Shown here piece after piece: positions 1 to 7,908 of a stretch of DNA of 64,000 nucleotides. The stretch is taken from NCBI GenBank assembly GCA_032251335.1, contig JAVVDW010000012.1:29077-93076 (forward strand), read 5' to 3'. The notes beneath the pieces are model-generated. The model was given only the letters and a program-made list of their open reading frames with translations, had not been told where the DNA came from and did not search any database. Both the position numbers and the translations under genes were made by a program. The DNA is from UM-FILTER-40-17 sp032251335. Lineage in GTDB: Bacteria > Bacteroidota > Bacteroidia > Flavobacteriales > Flavobacteriaceae. Each line of letters opens with the position of its first letter. Position 1 is the stretch's first letter.

Positions 1-801
1 GGCGAGTGAAAAAGTGCCCGTTAATACTACAATTTTATAGATATTTACTTTAAAATAACCGGCCAAAAAAGTAGATAGCAGCGTAAAGAACATCCATGCG
101 CCTAAAACCAATAACAGTAAATTTTGAGAAATAAAAACATTGTTTTGGGTAAAACCCGAAAGGCTATTGAGTCCTTTAAAAATGAGAAAATACACGATAG
201 AAGTCATCGCCAATCCGCCAAAAATTCCGGCCATTAAAGGTGGCTTTTGCTCAAAGTGAAATGTAAAAAAAATGCGCGTGATATATTGCACCAAAGCACC
301 CACCACAAAAGCAATAACGATGGAGAAAAAAATACCTAAAATAATGAGCAATGCCTTGTCTGAATTGATATACGGATACAAATTGAAAAGACTGCCACCG
401 CTTTTAAAACTTTTGACCATCCCTATCCCAACAGCGGCACCGAGCAATTCAAAAACAATAGAAACCGTTGTGGAGGTGGGGATACCGATGGAATTAAAAA
501 AATTGAGCATAATAACATCCACCACCATGACCGCTACAAAAATGACCATAATCTCGTCGAAGTAGAAAGCCTCCGGATTAAATATGCCTTTGCGTGCCAC
601 TTCCATCATGTCGTTGGAAAAAACGGCACCGATACAAATACCGATACTGACAATGATGAGAATATTCCTGAATGAGGTAACTTTTGAACCGACGGCAGAA
701 TTGAGAAAATTGATGGCGTCGTTGCTCACGCCCACCACCAAATCGGTAATCGCAAAAAACAAGATAATAACCAGCGTATAAACCAATGCAACATCCATCA
801 T
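1..801 (-). CDS. pit: PiT-family inorganic phosphate transporter (3' end cut by window edge)
   Basis: Translating the minus strand from the ATGATG next to the end of the upstream gene gives an uninterrupted, strongly hydrophobic frame that runs off the window edge. Near residue 25 it has GVSNDAINFLNSAVGS, the first PiT/PHO4 signature, and near residue 95 SIGIPTSTTVSIV, the P-x-STT loop of the same family. PiT proteins are inner-membrane phosphate:cation symporters. An in-frame TAG three codons upstream fixes the start. The gene begins 15 bp after the stop of the PiT-related gene, so the two form one transcription unit, probably driven by the Pho-box-like repeats further upstream. The C-terminal part is not in the window. 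The family is certain; phosphate as substrate is inferred from the family. Confidence 0.9.
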   Translation of the reverse strand, partial: MMDVALVYTLVIILFFAITDLVVGVSNDAINFLNSAVGSKVTSFRNILIIVSIGICIGAVFSNDMMEVARKGIFNPEAFYFDEIMVIFVAVMVVDVIMLNFFNSIGIPTSTTVSIVFELLGAAVGIGMVKSFKSGGSLFNLYPYINSDKALLIILGIFFSIVIAFVVGALVQYITRIFFTFHFEQKPPLMAGIFGGLAMTSIVYFLIFKGLNSLSGFTQNNVFISQNLLLLVLGAWMFFTLLSTFLAGYFKVNIYKIVVLTGTFSLA

Positions 802-816
802 TCCGCACTAAAGTGA

Positions 817-1947
817 TTAAAACAATTCAGAAAAATATCTGACAATCTCCGTTCGGATAGATTTATTGGCTGCCGAAGCTAGTGCCACGGAAATGATAAG
901 CCCAATCATGGCATAGGAAAAGTCTTTTAAAATGAGTTTGAAAGCCTTATTCTTATGTCTTTTCCCCTTTTTCTTTCTGGAAAGGCTGACGGCGATCTCA
1001 CGGCCGCCTATGACGCCCAAAAACACCCAAGTGGTACTCATAGGCACCGTGCTGATAAAGAGTTTATATATCAACAAAATGACGTACGTAAAATCTATCA
1101 AAGTAGCCGCACGGACATCTGAAATGCGTATTTTTTCGCTGACTACTTGCTGGATTTTATCGCCCCTGAGGTAAAACAAAAGTCCTAGTCCTACAAAAAT
1201 AGTAGCTGCAAAAATAAAAAACTGGAATCCGGACTGCTGACGCGGAAGAAAAACCGCGATGTTGGCACCGTCTTGCATGATCCAAACAGACCAAAGCGAA
1301 CCACTGACTACCCATTGAATTACCGTCCATGCGGGATGGAACTTTCGCTTTTTAAAAAACCGGCTGATGATGTCATAACTAAAATACCAAACGACAAATG
1401 ACAATACAAAAGCCAATATGTAACCCGATACGCTTTTGCCCACCATGGAAGTAATCCCCGAAGAGTCTGCGCTAAAAACGCTCAGCAACAGGAAAGTGGT
1501 TGAAACCGGCATGCGCAAGCGGGTGAGTATCAACAACACCAGTGGCGCAATGATTTGAAAAAAACTAAAATTTTCAGGATGCGGATATTTGCTGGTACCG
1601 TCCGGATTTAACAGGCGCTGGTAGGTGACATCTCCATCAAAATAAAACCAGCTAAAGCTGACGGTTATCAAAAAAATTGCACCCACATATAGCCACAACA
1701 TCCACCATTTTTTATCGCCGTTACTTTCTATAAATGTGCCTAAAGATTGAATGCTGTCATTGGCAACAGCTGCATAGGCAGCAAAAAGAAAACCGAGCCA
1801 CATGGCAGATTGCCCGTAACCGGTCAAAATAGCAGCAAAGATAGTTCCTACTAGAATAACCGACAGGAATACTTTTTCCCTTGCCAACGCTTCTAAGAGG
1901 TTGAGATAAAATTTTTTTTGCGATTTACGTCTGGATTTTATGACCAT
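817..1947 (-). CDS. PiT-related (PHO4 superfamily) membrane protein
   Basis: A 376-residue polytopic membrane protein with about ten hydrophobic segments. It carries degenerate PiT motifs: VANDSIQSLGTFIES near residue 60 resembles the N-terminal PiT signature, and both LRMPVSTTFLLL (about 150) and VPMSTTWVFLG (about 305) resemble the P-x-STT loop of the repeated PiT halves. It precedes a clear PiT transporter by 15 bp and is the first gene of that unit. The two copies of the STT loop suggest a full inverted-repeat transporter fold. It may be a second phosphate or other anion permease, or a partner of the downstream transporter; the sequence does not decide. A basic cytoplasmic stretch (SRKKKGKRHKNK) lies near residue 325. 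Confidence 0.8.
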   Translation of the reverse strand: MVIKSRRKSQKKFYLNLLEALAREKVFLSVILVGTIFAAILTGYGQSAMWLGFLFAAYAAVANDSIQSLGTFIESNGDKKWWMLWLYVGAIFLITVSFSWFYFDGDVTYQRLLNPDGTSKYPHPENFSFFQIIAPLVLLILTRLRMPVSTTFLLLSVFSADSSGITSMVGKSVSGYILAFVLSFVVWYFSYDIISRFFKKRKFHPAWTVIQWVVSGSLWSVWIMQDGANIAVFLPRQQSGFQFFIFAATIFVGLGLLFYLRGDKIQQVVSEKIRISDVRAATLIDFTYVILLIYKLFISTVPMSTTWVFLGVIGGREIAVSLSRKKKGKRHKNKAFKLILKDFSYAMIGLIISVALASAANKSIRTEIVRYFSELF

Positions 1948-1971
1948 GATGTTGCATTAAAACAAGAATTT

Positions 1972-2028
1972 CAAAGTTCAATCTTAACAAGTAATGATAT
2001 GTTAAGTAAATGTTACTAAAACATTAAC
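1972..2028 (-). promoter_or_regulatory. Pho-box-like direct repeats with -7-like element, upstream of the PiT operon
   Basis: Three 7-bp units start at 2000, 2011 and 2022, exactly 11 bp apart. On the plus strand they read TGTTAAG, TGTTACT and CATTAAC; the first is CTTAACA on the gene strand. PhoB-type boxes are 7-bp direct repeats with 4-bp spacers, and cyanobacterial Pho boxes have a CTTAACC-type core. On the gene side, 20 bp away, is GAACTTTG, one mismatch from the Bacteroidota -7 element TAnnTTTG. No TTTG -33 element is seen, which fits an activator-dependent promoter. The regulator is inferred. Confidence 0.5.
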
Positions 2029-2060
2029 TCAAAAGACAAATCCTTTTGTTGCATTTGCGT

Positions 2061-2094
2061 AAAAAAGACAAATCCCGAACAATATCCGGGATTT
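2061..2094 (-). terminator. Rho-independent terminator of the lipoprotein/TonB receptor unit
   Basis: AAATCCCG and CGGGATTT form an 8-bp perfect stem with a 9-base loop. On the minus strand the stem is followed by GTCTTTTTT. It lies just downstream of the lipoprotein stop codon. Confidence 0.7.
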
Positions 2095-2117
2095 ATCCTA
2101 TACAACAAAAATCAAAT

Positions 2118-3413
2118 TTAGAATCTTACCCAACCGGCCATCCAGTTGTTATTGGGAGAAACAGCACCTATAAATGGAGCCGCTTGAAACCAGCCGTCCA
2201 AAGTTGTTGGATCTGTAAAGTTTTCTGTAGAGACGCCGATCACAGATTGTGAAAGGGTAATAGGTCCGGTAGTGTTTTTAAGCTCAGGCGTTACAAAAGT
2301 GGCCGTAGCATCTGCACTTTCCAACACAAAAGGATTTACATTATCAATGATATTACTTACAATAACAATGTCTCCGTTATTAAAATTGGCTACAGTTTCC
2401 GTATTTTGGATACGCAATCCGCGTGAAGCAAAACCTTTCACAATGCCATTGTAGATTTGTGCTTTGGTACCTTCGCGGAGCAATATGCCTTGGTTGCCAC
2501 CATCGCCATCTTCAACACCTACTATAGTAATGTTTGACAACAAAGGATTTGAGAAAGGCTCTGCCACTCTATTTGCACTCAAATTATCGGCTTCTATACC
2601 TCTGTCTCCTTCTAGTGATGATTGTAAAGCTACCCAAAATTGGCCTTTACCAACCCATCCGTCAGTCCAGTCAAAACTGTCGTCTTGTGCGCCAACAGAA
2701 ACTAAAAAACGTGCATTTACTGTTCCTCCGAAAAATTCAAATCCATCGTCTAGACCTTGAAAAACTTGAATGTTTTCTACGACTGTTTGGTTACCTACAC
2801 CATAAAGCGAAAGTCCGTTAAATTCTGAATCTGCATTGATTTTACCGCCTGTAAACTCAAGACGAATAAACCTCAAAATACCGGAGTTGTCTGCTGCATC
2901 TGTACCGCCGTAGATGGCATTTGCCACCTCTGAAGTAGCTGTAAGACCTCTGTTGATAGGTGCCTTGCCGGCTACGATGAGTCCGCCCCAATCGCCTGCG
3001 TTTGGTGTGGTTTTGTTTGAAGTAAAAACAATGGGTTGCGATGCAGTACCTTCGGCTATTATTTTGGCCCCTTGGGCAATCAACAAGAAAGAAAAAACGC
3101 CGCCTTGGTTACCGGCAATAATTCTGGTACCCGCTTGAATGGTAAGTGTGACACCATCTACAACGGTTACACCGCCGATAAGTTCGTAAGTGTTGGAAGA
3201 TACCAAGGTCAAGTCTGAAGTGATGTTGCCTTGTAATTCTATAATTTCGTTTGCAGGTGGTGGTGTATCTCCTCCTCCTGTATCACCACCATTGTTGTTG
3301 ATGGTGTCTCCTTCGATAACGATGCTGTCTATAGACTCATCATTTTCTGTGCAAGATTGAAATACTATCGAAGTAGCCAATATCAATCCTAAAAACAATT
3401 TAGTAGTTTTCAT
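2118..3413 (-). CDS. Parallel beta-helix surface lipoprotein, partner of the TonB receptor
   Basis: A 431-residue lipoprotein. A type II signal peptide ends in VFQSC with Cys21 as the lipidated residue. A Gly/Asp/Pro-rich linker (about 40-55) leads into a body with repeated hydrophobic beta-strand patterns (for example LTIQAGTRIIAG, IVFTSNKTT, GDWGGLIVAGKAPI) typical of Bacteroidota beta-helix lipoproteins found beside TonB-dependent receptors. The gene follows the receptor gene at about 50 bp in the same direction and is followed by a terminator, so it is the last gene of that unit. By analogy with SusD-type pairs it may bind the ligand of the receptor at the cell surface, but it is not a SusD homologue. 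The ligand is unknown; a phosphorus compound is suggested only by the neighbourhood and the upstream repeats. Confidence 0.75.
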   Translation of the reverse strand: MKTTKLFLGLILATSIVFQSCTENDESIDSIVIEGDTINNNGGDTGGGDTPPPANEIIELQGNITSDLTLVSSNTYELIGGVTVVDGVTLTIQAGTRIIAGNQGGVFSFLLIAQGAKIIAEGTASQPIVFTSNKTTPNAGDWGGLIVAGKAPINRGLTATSEVANAIYGGTDAADNSGILRFIRLEFTGGKINADSEFNGLSLYGVGNQTVVENIQVFQGLDDGFEFFGGTVNARFLVSVGAQDDSFDWTDGWVGKGQFWVALQSSLEGDRGIEADNLSANRVAEPFSNPLLSNITIVGVEDGDGGNQGILLREGTKAQIYNGIVKGFASRGLRIQNTETVANFNNGDIVIVSNIIDNVNPFVLESADATATFVTPELKNTTGPITLSQSVIGVSTENFTDPTTLDGWFQAAPFIGAVSPNNNWMAGWVRF

Positions 3414-3464
3414 TCTGAATGTAATTTAATTAAGTTAAAAGTTCAATTTATAAGTAGTTGTCAA

Positions 3465-6272
3465 TTAAAATTTATAGATAATGCCAAGGCTTATGTCTGC
3501 CCCTAGGTCAAATTTGCTTACCGTTATTTCTCTGCCTATGCTTCTCTGGTCTTGATAGCGTTCTATATCCGGATTTAAGAGGTTTCTTCCGGCCAACTTT
3601 ACCACAAAATGGTCGCCAATTTCGTCTCTGAGTGTAAAATTGAGCATAGCAAACCCTTTTTCGTAAACATCATCTACTTCGTTTCCNNNNNNNNNNNNNN
3701 NNNNNNNNNNNNNNNNNNNNNNNNNNNNNNNNNNNCTGAGGTTGTGCCTTCCAAATTGTTTTACGTAGTTGATGTCTGCATTTAAAAGAAACGGTGAGGC
3801 ACCTTGTAGTTTTCTGGTTAAGTTGGTAGGTGCTATGCTGGCTCCGTTGCCAATGGTTACCTCCGGGTCAATGTCCACTTCCGTAAACATGGCCGTTGCA
3901 TTGAAGCCAAAGTACAAATCATTCCAAAGGCTATATTCCGAACCACCCAATAATTTGCTGAGCTTTTGACGATACTCAACTTCTATACCCGCTACGAGTG
4001 CTTCGTTAGAGTTGACAAAAGAGACATTATTGTTTACAGATGCTACCCGAACTTTTTCGATGGGCGAATCCAAATATTTAAAAAACGCTGTTGCTGATAT
4101 GATTTCAGACCTGTCCGGGAAATACTCCCATTTAAAATCTACATTAAAATTGTCGGATTGTTCCAACAATACATTTCCTAAAGTGGATTCGTTAATTTCT
4201 TCATCGAGAAAGGGTGCCACTTCAGTAAAAAGAGGTAAAGTAACTGTTTGGCTGGCCGCAAAGCGCAGGTTACTTTTTTCGTTCAAAATATATTTGACAC
4301 TGAGGCTGGGAAGGTAGAATTCTTCATCAATGGTTTCTACTTCCGTCACACCCACTAAACCTTCGGGAGCAAAAAACACGCGTTGTCTGTAATCTTCAAC
4401 TCGAAGACCGGCATTCACTGTAAGTCTGTCTGAAAATTGGAATTCTATGTTTGCAAAAGAGGCGTGATTTCTCAAATCGGCTTTGTAGGAATTGGTCGGT
4501 CTGATAAACTCTTCTACGTGGAATATTTTTCGTTCAAAGTTCTCTCTGGAGAGCAAGGCATCCGGATTGAAAAAATCAACAGGGGTGGTGCTCAGTTCAT
4601 CGAAAAAGATATTGATTTGTTGCGCGCTAAAATCTCTCGACTTGTCTCTTACATTGAGTCCCAAAGTGAATTTGTGGCGATATACGTCATCTTCATTTTT
4701 GCCGAAATTGATATCCAACGACACCCTGGCTGAATAATCGTTTTCATCTAAATTTTGAAAAAACCGATGGTTGTCTGAGTTGTTGTTGGCACCTACTTTG
4801 GAAAACAAAGTTCTGCCGTCCGGCAATTCTGTAAAAAACAACTGCCGGCGCTCGGGCACATTGCCTGTTGCCCTACTGTAAGAGCCTCCGTAGTTAAATT
4901 CAAATTTTCTTTGGTCAAAAAAGTGTTGCCCGGTAAACTGATGCGTTTGTAGTGTATTTTGCGAAAAAGTACCTCTTCTTACTTTAAAAATATTGTCTGT
5001 GTTTTCTCCAGCTACACCCGAAATTTCACGCATTTCATCTGTGGTGTCGTTGACCAACAATACGGTGTAGGCCAATTTATTGTGAACATCTGTTCTCAAA
5101 ACAAAACTACCCAGCAAAGTAGCGTTTGTACTAAACTCATATTTTTTGAAATCATCGCCAAAGAATGATGACTGCAAGGTTTCGCCCTGTGCATTGAGTG
5201 CTACATCCAAACCCTCTAAAGAGGCTTTGTGCTGTTGGGAGAAATCGCCGTTGACAATGACATCCAATCGCGCCTCATCACCCAACTTAAATCGCTTGCC
5301 GGCATTGATGGCTAAGTTGAGGTTGGGGTCTCCAAACCTTTCACTGGGGTTATACGAGGTGTCAAATTGCCAAATGGGCACCAAACGGCTGTCGTAGATC
5401 AAATCGGGAATAGCCCTAAAAGCTTTCAACAAAGAGGGCGGTCTGCGTGAGCCGTCTTCTACACCAAAAAAATCGTACTTACTTCCATTCAATAAAAAGA
5501 AATCATTGAAATGTGCAGTTGTGTTTACACTCGATCCAATTTCAATTTCAAAATATCCTTTACCCGGATTGTCCTTAGTGTCTATATCGATGCTTGCACC
5601 CGCAAAATCTCCGTAGAGATGAGGCGAATAGGTTTTGTAAATTCCGAGATTTTCAACAATGTTCGTAGAAAAAATTTCGAGGTCTATCAACTTCAATTTC
5701 GGATCCAAAGAAGGAAGCGGCAAACCATTCAAATAGGCATTGTTGTAGCGATCCGCTAAGCCCCTAATGTAAAATTTCCCGCTCTCGCGGGAAATTCCTG
5801 TTGCTTTTGTAAGTCCTGTAGCCACATCACCCACGCCCTTTCGAGACAACTCTACAGAACCTATTTTAGTCTGCATAATGGTAGCATTCTTCTGTTCTGT
5901 CAAGATAGCCGATTCAGATTCACGGGTAACGGTAGTCGTAACTTCCACTGCCTCCAACTGAAATGCCCCGGCACCCAATGCCTGATTGATTGTAACTATT
6001 TCACCGGCTTTTAGCTGAATATCCGGCACCTCTATGGTTTCGTAACCAATAAAACTAAAAACAATGGTGTAGGTACCCGGTGCCAATTCGAAAGAAAAAA
6101 GTCCATCCAAATCCGTTGTAGTCCCCGTAGTTGTACCTTTTATCTGTACATTCGCAAAAGGCAAAGGTTGGTTGTCTGCATCTTTATCTGTCAATTGTCC
6201 CTTAAGCGTGGCATTTTGTGCAAAAGTTGCGAAACCAACTAAAATAAAAAGGTATAGGAATGTATTTTTCAT
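3465..6272 (-). CDS. TonB-dependent outer-membrane receptor with carboxypeptidase-regulatory-like domain
   Basis: About 935 residues. The start is taken at the ATG that gives the signal peptide MKNTFLYLFILVGFATFAQ; an upstream in-frame ATG would add ten unlikely residues. Next come a CarboxypepD_reg-like beta-sandwich (about 22-110, with PLPFANVQIKG and FSFIGYETIEV), a plug domain (about 120-235, with FYIRGLADRYNNAYLNG) and a 22-strand barrel ending in the aromatic residue Phe. The protein imports a bound ligand across the outer membrane using TonB energy. A 49-base N run replaces about 16 codons near the C-terminal end of the barrel; the frame is consistent on both sides. The gene precedes the lipoprotein and is followed by the PiT block, and Pho-box-like repeats lie about 165 bp upstream. 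Uptake of a phosphorus source is therefore a reasonable but unproven guess. Confidence 0.88.
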   Translation of the reverse strand: MKNTFLYLFILVGFATFAQNATLKGQLTDKDADNQPLPFANVQIKGTTTGTTTDLDGLFSFELAPGTYTIVFSFIGYETIEVPDIQLKAGEIVTINQALGAGAFQLEAVEVTTTVTRESESAILTEQKNATIMQTKIGSVELSRKGVGDVATGLTKATGISRESGKFYIRGLADRYNNAYLNGLPLPSLDPKLKLIDLEIFSTNIVENLGIYKTYSPHLYGDFAGASIDIDTKDNPGKGYFEIEIGSSVNTTAHFNDFFLLNGSKYDFFGVEDGSRRPPSLLKAFRAIPDLIYDSRLVPIWQFDTSYNPSERFGDPNLNLAINAGKRFKLGDEARLDVIVNGDFSQQHKASLEGLDVALNAQGETLQSSFFGDDFKKYEFSTNATLLGSFVLRTDVHNKLAYTVLLVNDTTDEMREISGVAGENTDNIFKVRRGTFSQNTLQTHQFTGQHFFDQRKFEFNYGGSYSRATGNVPERRQLFFTELPDGRTLFSKVGANNNSDNHRFFQNLDENDYSARVSLDINFGKNEDDVYRHKFTLGLNVRDKSRDFSAQQINIFFDELSTTPVDFFNPDALLSRENFERKIFHVEEFIRPTNSYKADLRNHASFANIEFQFSDRLTVNAGLRVEDYRQRVFFAPEGLVGVTEVETIDEEFYLPSLSVKYILNEKSNLRFAASQTVTLPLFTEVAPFLDEEINESTLGNVLLEQSDNFNVDFKWEYFPDRSEIISATAFFKYLDSPIEKVRVASVNNNVSFVNSNEALVAGIEVEYRQKLSKLLGGSEYSLWNDLYFGFNATAMFTEVDIDPEVTIGNGASIAPTNLTRKLQGASPFLLNADINYVKQFGRHNLXXXXXXXXXXXXXXXXXGNEVDDVYEKGFAMLNFTLRDEIGDHFVVKLAGRNLLNPDIERYQDQRSIGREITVSKFDLGADISLGIIYKF
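3687..3735. other. Assembly gap (49 N)
   Basis: Run of undetermined bases inside the barrel-coding part of the TonB receptor gene. The reading frame is open on both sides and 49 bases is compatible with one continuous frame, but the true length of the missing piece is not known. Confidence 0.98.
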
Positions 6273-6411
6273 CTGAATTTTAATTTTTATTTGTAACAAC
6301 ACATCAGCATTTATTGAAAATTTTCACACCGACATTTTGTTATTTTTATCTGGGGCAAAGAAAGGGCAAGCGCGTAAAGTCTGTGTTACTATCAGATTAA
6401 ACCTGTTTGAA

Positions 6412-6454
6412 CAAAAGATTAGTTAAACGTTATGCGTGTTAAGCGTATGTTAAG
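6412..6454 (-). promoter_or_regulatory. Pho-box-like direct repeats upstream of the TonB receptor
   Basis: Two perfect copies of TGTTAAG (CTTAACA on the receptor strand) start at 6437 and 6448, 11 bp apart. This is the same unit and spacing as upstream of the PiT operon. On the gene side 17 bp away lies ATCTTTTG, one mismatch from TAnnTTTG. The repeats also lie 60-80 bp upstream of the divergent dGTPase gene and could affect it. Confidence 0.5.
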
Positions 6455-6513
6455 CAGAAAATCGGGTCGATTTATCATTATTTTGATGTAATTTGACACC
6501 AAATTTTTATGAT

Positions 6514-7842
6514 ATGCATTGGGAACAACTCCTCTCGCTCAAACGCTTTGGCGACAAACACAAAAGACTGCGCAGCGAACAAGACGCTTTGCGCCCCGGT
6601 TTTGACGTAGATTACGATCGGATTATTTTTTCAACACCCTTCAGGTTGTTGCAAGACAAAACCCAGGTGGTTCCTTTTTCCAAAACCAATTTTGTGCACA
6701 CCCGCCTTACGCACAGTTTGGAAGTTTCTGTGGTGGCGCGTTCGCTCGGCCGCATGGTGGGCCAAGCCGTTTTAAAAAAGCACCCTTCGCTACAAGCCAT
6801 CCAAGGATACGCAGCCAACGATTTTGGGAGCATTACCGCTGCCGCAGCACTGGCGCATGACATTGGCAACCCGCCTTTTGGACATTCGGGCGAAAAAGCC
6901 ATCGGCCATTTTTTTACGCACGGCTCGGGCAAGGCTTACGCAGCGCAACTCAACGCAGCGCAATGGCACGACTTAACCCATTTTGAAGGCAATGCCAACG
7001 GCTACAGAATCCTAAACCGTTTTCATCAAGAAAAAGGCGGTTTAAGGCTTTCCTACGCCACTTTAGGCTCCTTTATCAAATATCCGAAAGCTTCGGTGCC
7101 TGTAAAACCTTCTGCGCACATCGCACATAAAAAATATGGCTATTTCCAATCCGAAAAAGCATTCTTTGATGATTTGGTTGCCGAATTGGGTTTGGAAAAA
7201 ATCGGGAAATCTGACACCTATGCCCGACATCCGCTGGTATATTTGGTGGAAGCCGCAGACGACATCTGCTACACCCTTATCGATTTTGAAGATGGCATCA
7301 ACCTTGGCCTTATCCCCGAAGAATTTGCCTTGGAGTTTTTGGTGAAAATCGTAGCCGAAAACATCAATACCGATAAATACAGCAAAATGCCGTATCTCGA
7401 AGATCGCATTGCCTATTTGCGTGCCATTTCCATCAACACACTCGTCAATGAAGCTGCACAAATGTTTATGCAGCACGAAACGGAAATCCTTTCGGGTAGT
7501 TTTAACACCTCATTGTTGGAAAAATCCAAATTCAAAGTGCAAATAGAAGACATCATCAAAATAAGTGTTCAAAACATCTATAGAAGTAAGGAAGTATTGG
7601 AAAAAGAATTGATGGGTTTTCGCGCCATCAATGGCCTGTTGGAAACCTATACAAACGCGGCAGTCAACAAATTACAAGGGAAAGAAAACACTTTCGACAA
7701 ACTGGTATTGCAGACCTTGCCCACACAAGTTTTGGAAGTCGCCCACCACGATTTATACACCCAGCTGATGCAGATTTGTAGTCATGTAGCGCTGCTTACC
7801 GACAGCCAAGCCATGGATTTGAACCAAAAACTAAACGGCTAG
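6514..7842 (+). CDS. dgt: dGTP triphosphohydrolase (dGTPase)
   Basis: About 442 residues. It hydrolyses dGTP to deoxyguanosine and triphosphate in the cytoplasm and so affects dNTP pools. HD-domain metal ligands are visible in THSLEVSVVARSLGR (about 60-75) and LAHDIGNPPFGHSGE (about 110-125), both characteristic of the Dgt family. The chosen ATG gives MHWEQLLSLKRFGDKHKRLR, the usual N-terminus in this phylum; an in-frame TTG seven codons upstream is possible but less likely. It is a single gene, divergent from the TonB receptor, and is followed by an independently transcribed T9SS cargo gene. Length fits the family. Confidence 0.93.
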   Translation: MHWEQLLSLKRFGDKHKRLRSEQDALRPGFDVDYDRIIFSTPFRLLQDKTQVVPFSKTNFVHTRLTHSLEVSVVARSLGRMVGQAVLKKHPSLQAIQGYAANDFGSITAAAALAHDIGNPPFGHSGEKAIGHFFTHGSGKAYAAQLNAAQWHDLTHFEGNANGYRILNRFHQEKGGLRLSYATLGSFIKYPKASVPVKPSAHIAHKKYGYFQSEKAFFDDLVAELGLEKIGKSDTYARHPLVYLVEAADDICYTLIDFEDGINLGLIPEEFALEFLVKIVAENINTDKYSKMPYLEDRIAYLRAISINTLVNEAAQMFMQHETEILSGSFNTSLLEKSKFKVQIEDIIKISVQNIYRSKEVLEKELMGFRAINGLLETYTNAAVNKLQGKENTFDKLVLQTLPTQVLEVAHHDLYTQLMQICSHVALLTDSQAMDLNQKLNG

Positions 7843-7853
7843 CTCGCAAATTT

Positions 7854-7885
7854 TTTCAGATTTTAGATATTTTTAGATATTTTTG
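7854..7885 (+). promoter_or_regulatory. Candidate promoter of the Asp-box T9SS protein
   Basis: TATTTTTG (7878-7885) fits the TAnnTTTG -7 element. TTTC, one base from TTTG, lies 20 bp upstream. The expected transcript start is about 15 bases before the ATG. Confidence 0.4.
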
Positions 7886-7908
7886 TTAAAAATAAACAAA
7901 CCCAGTCT

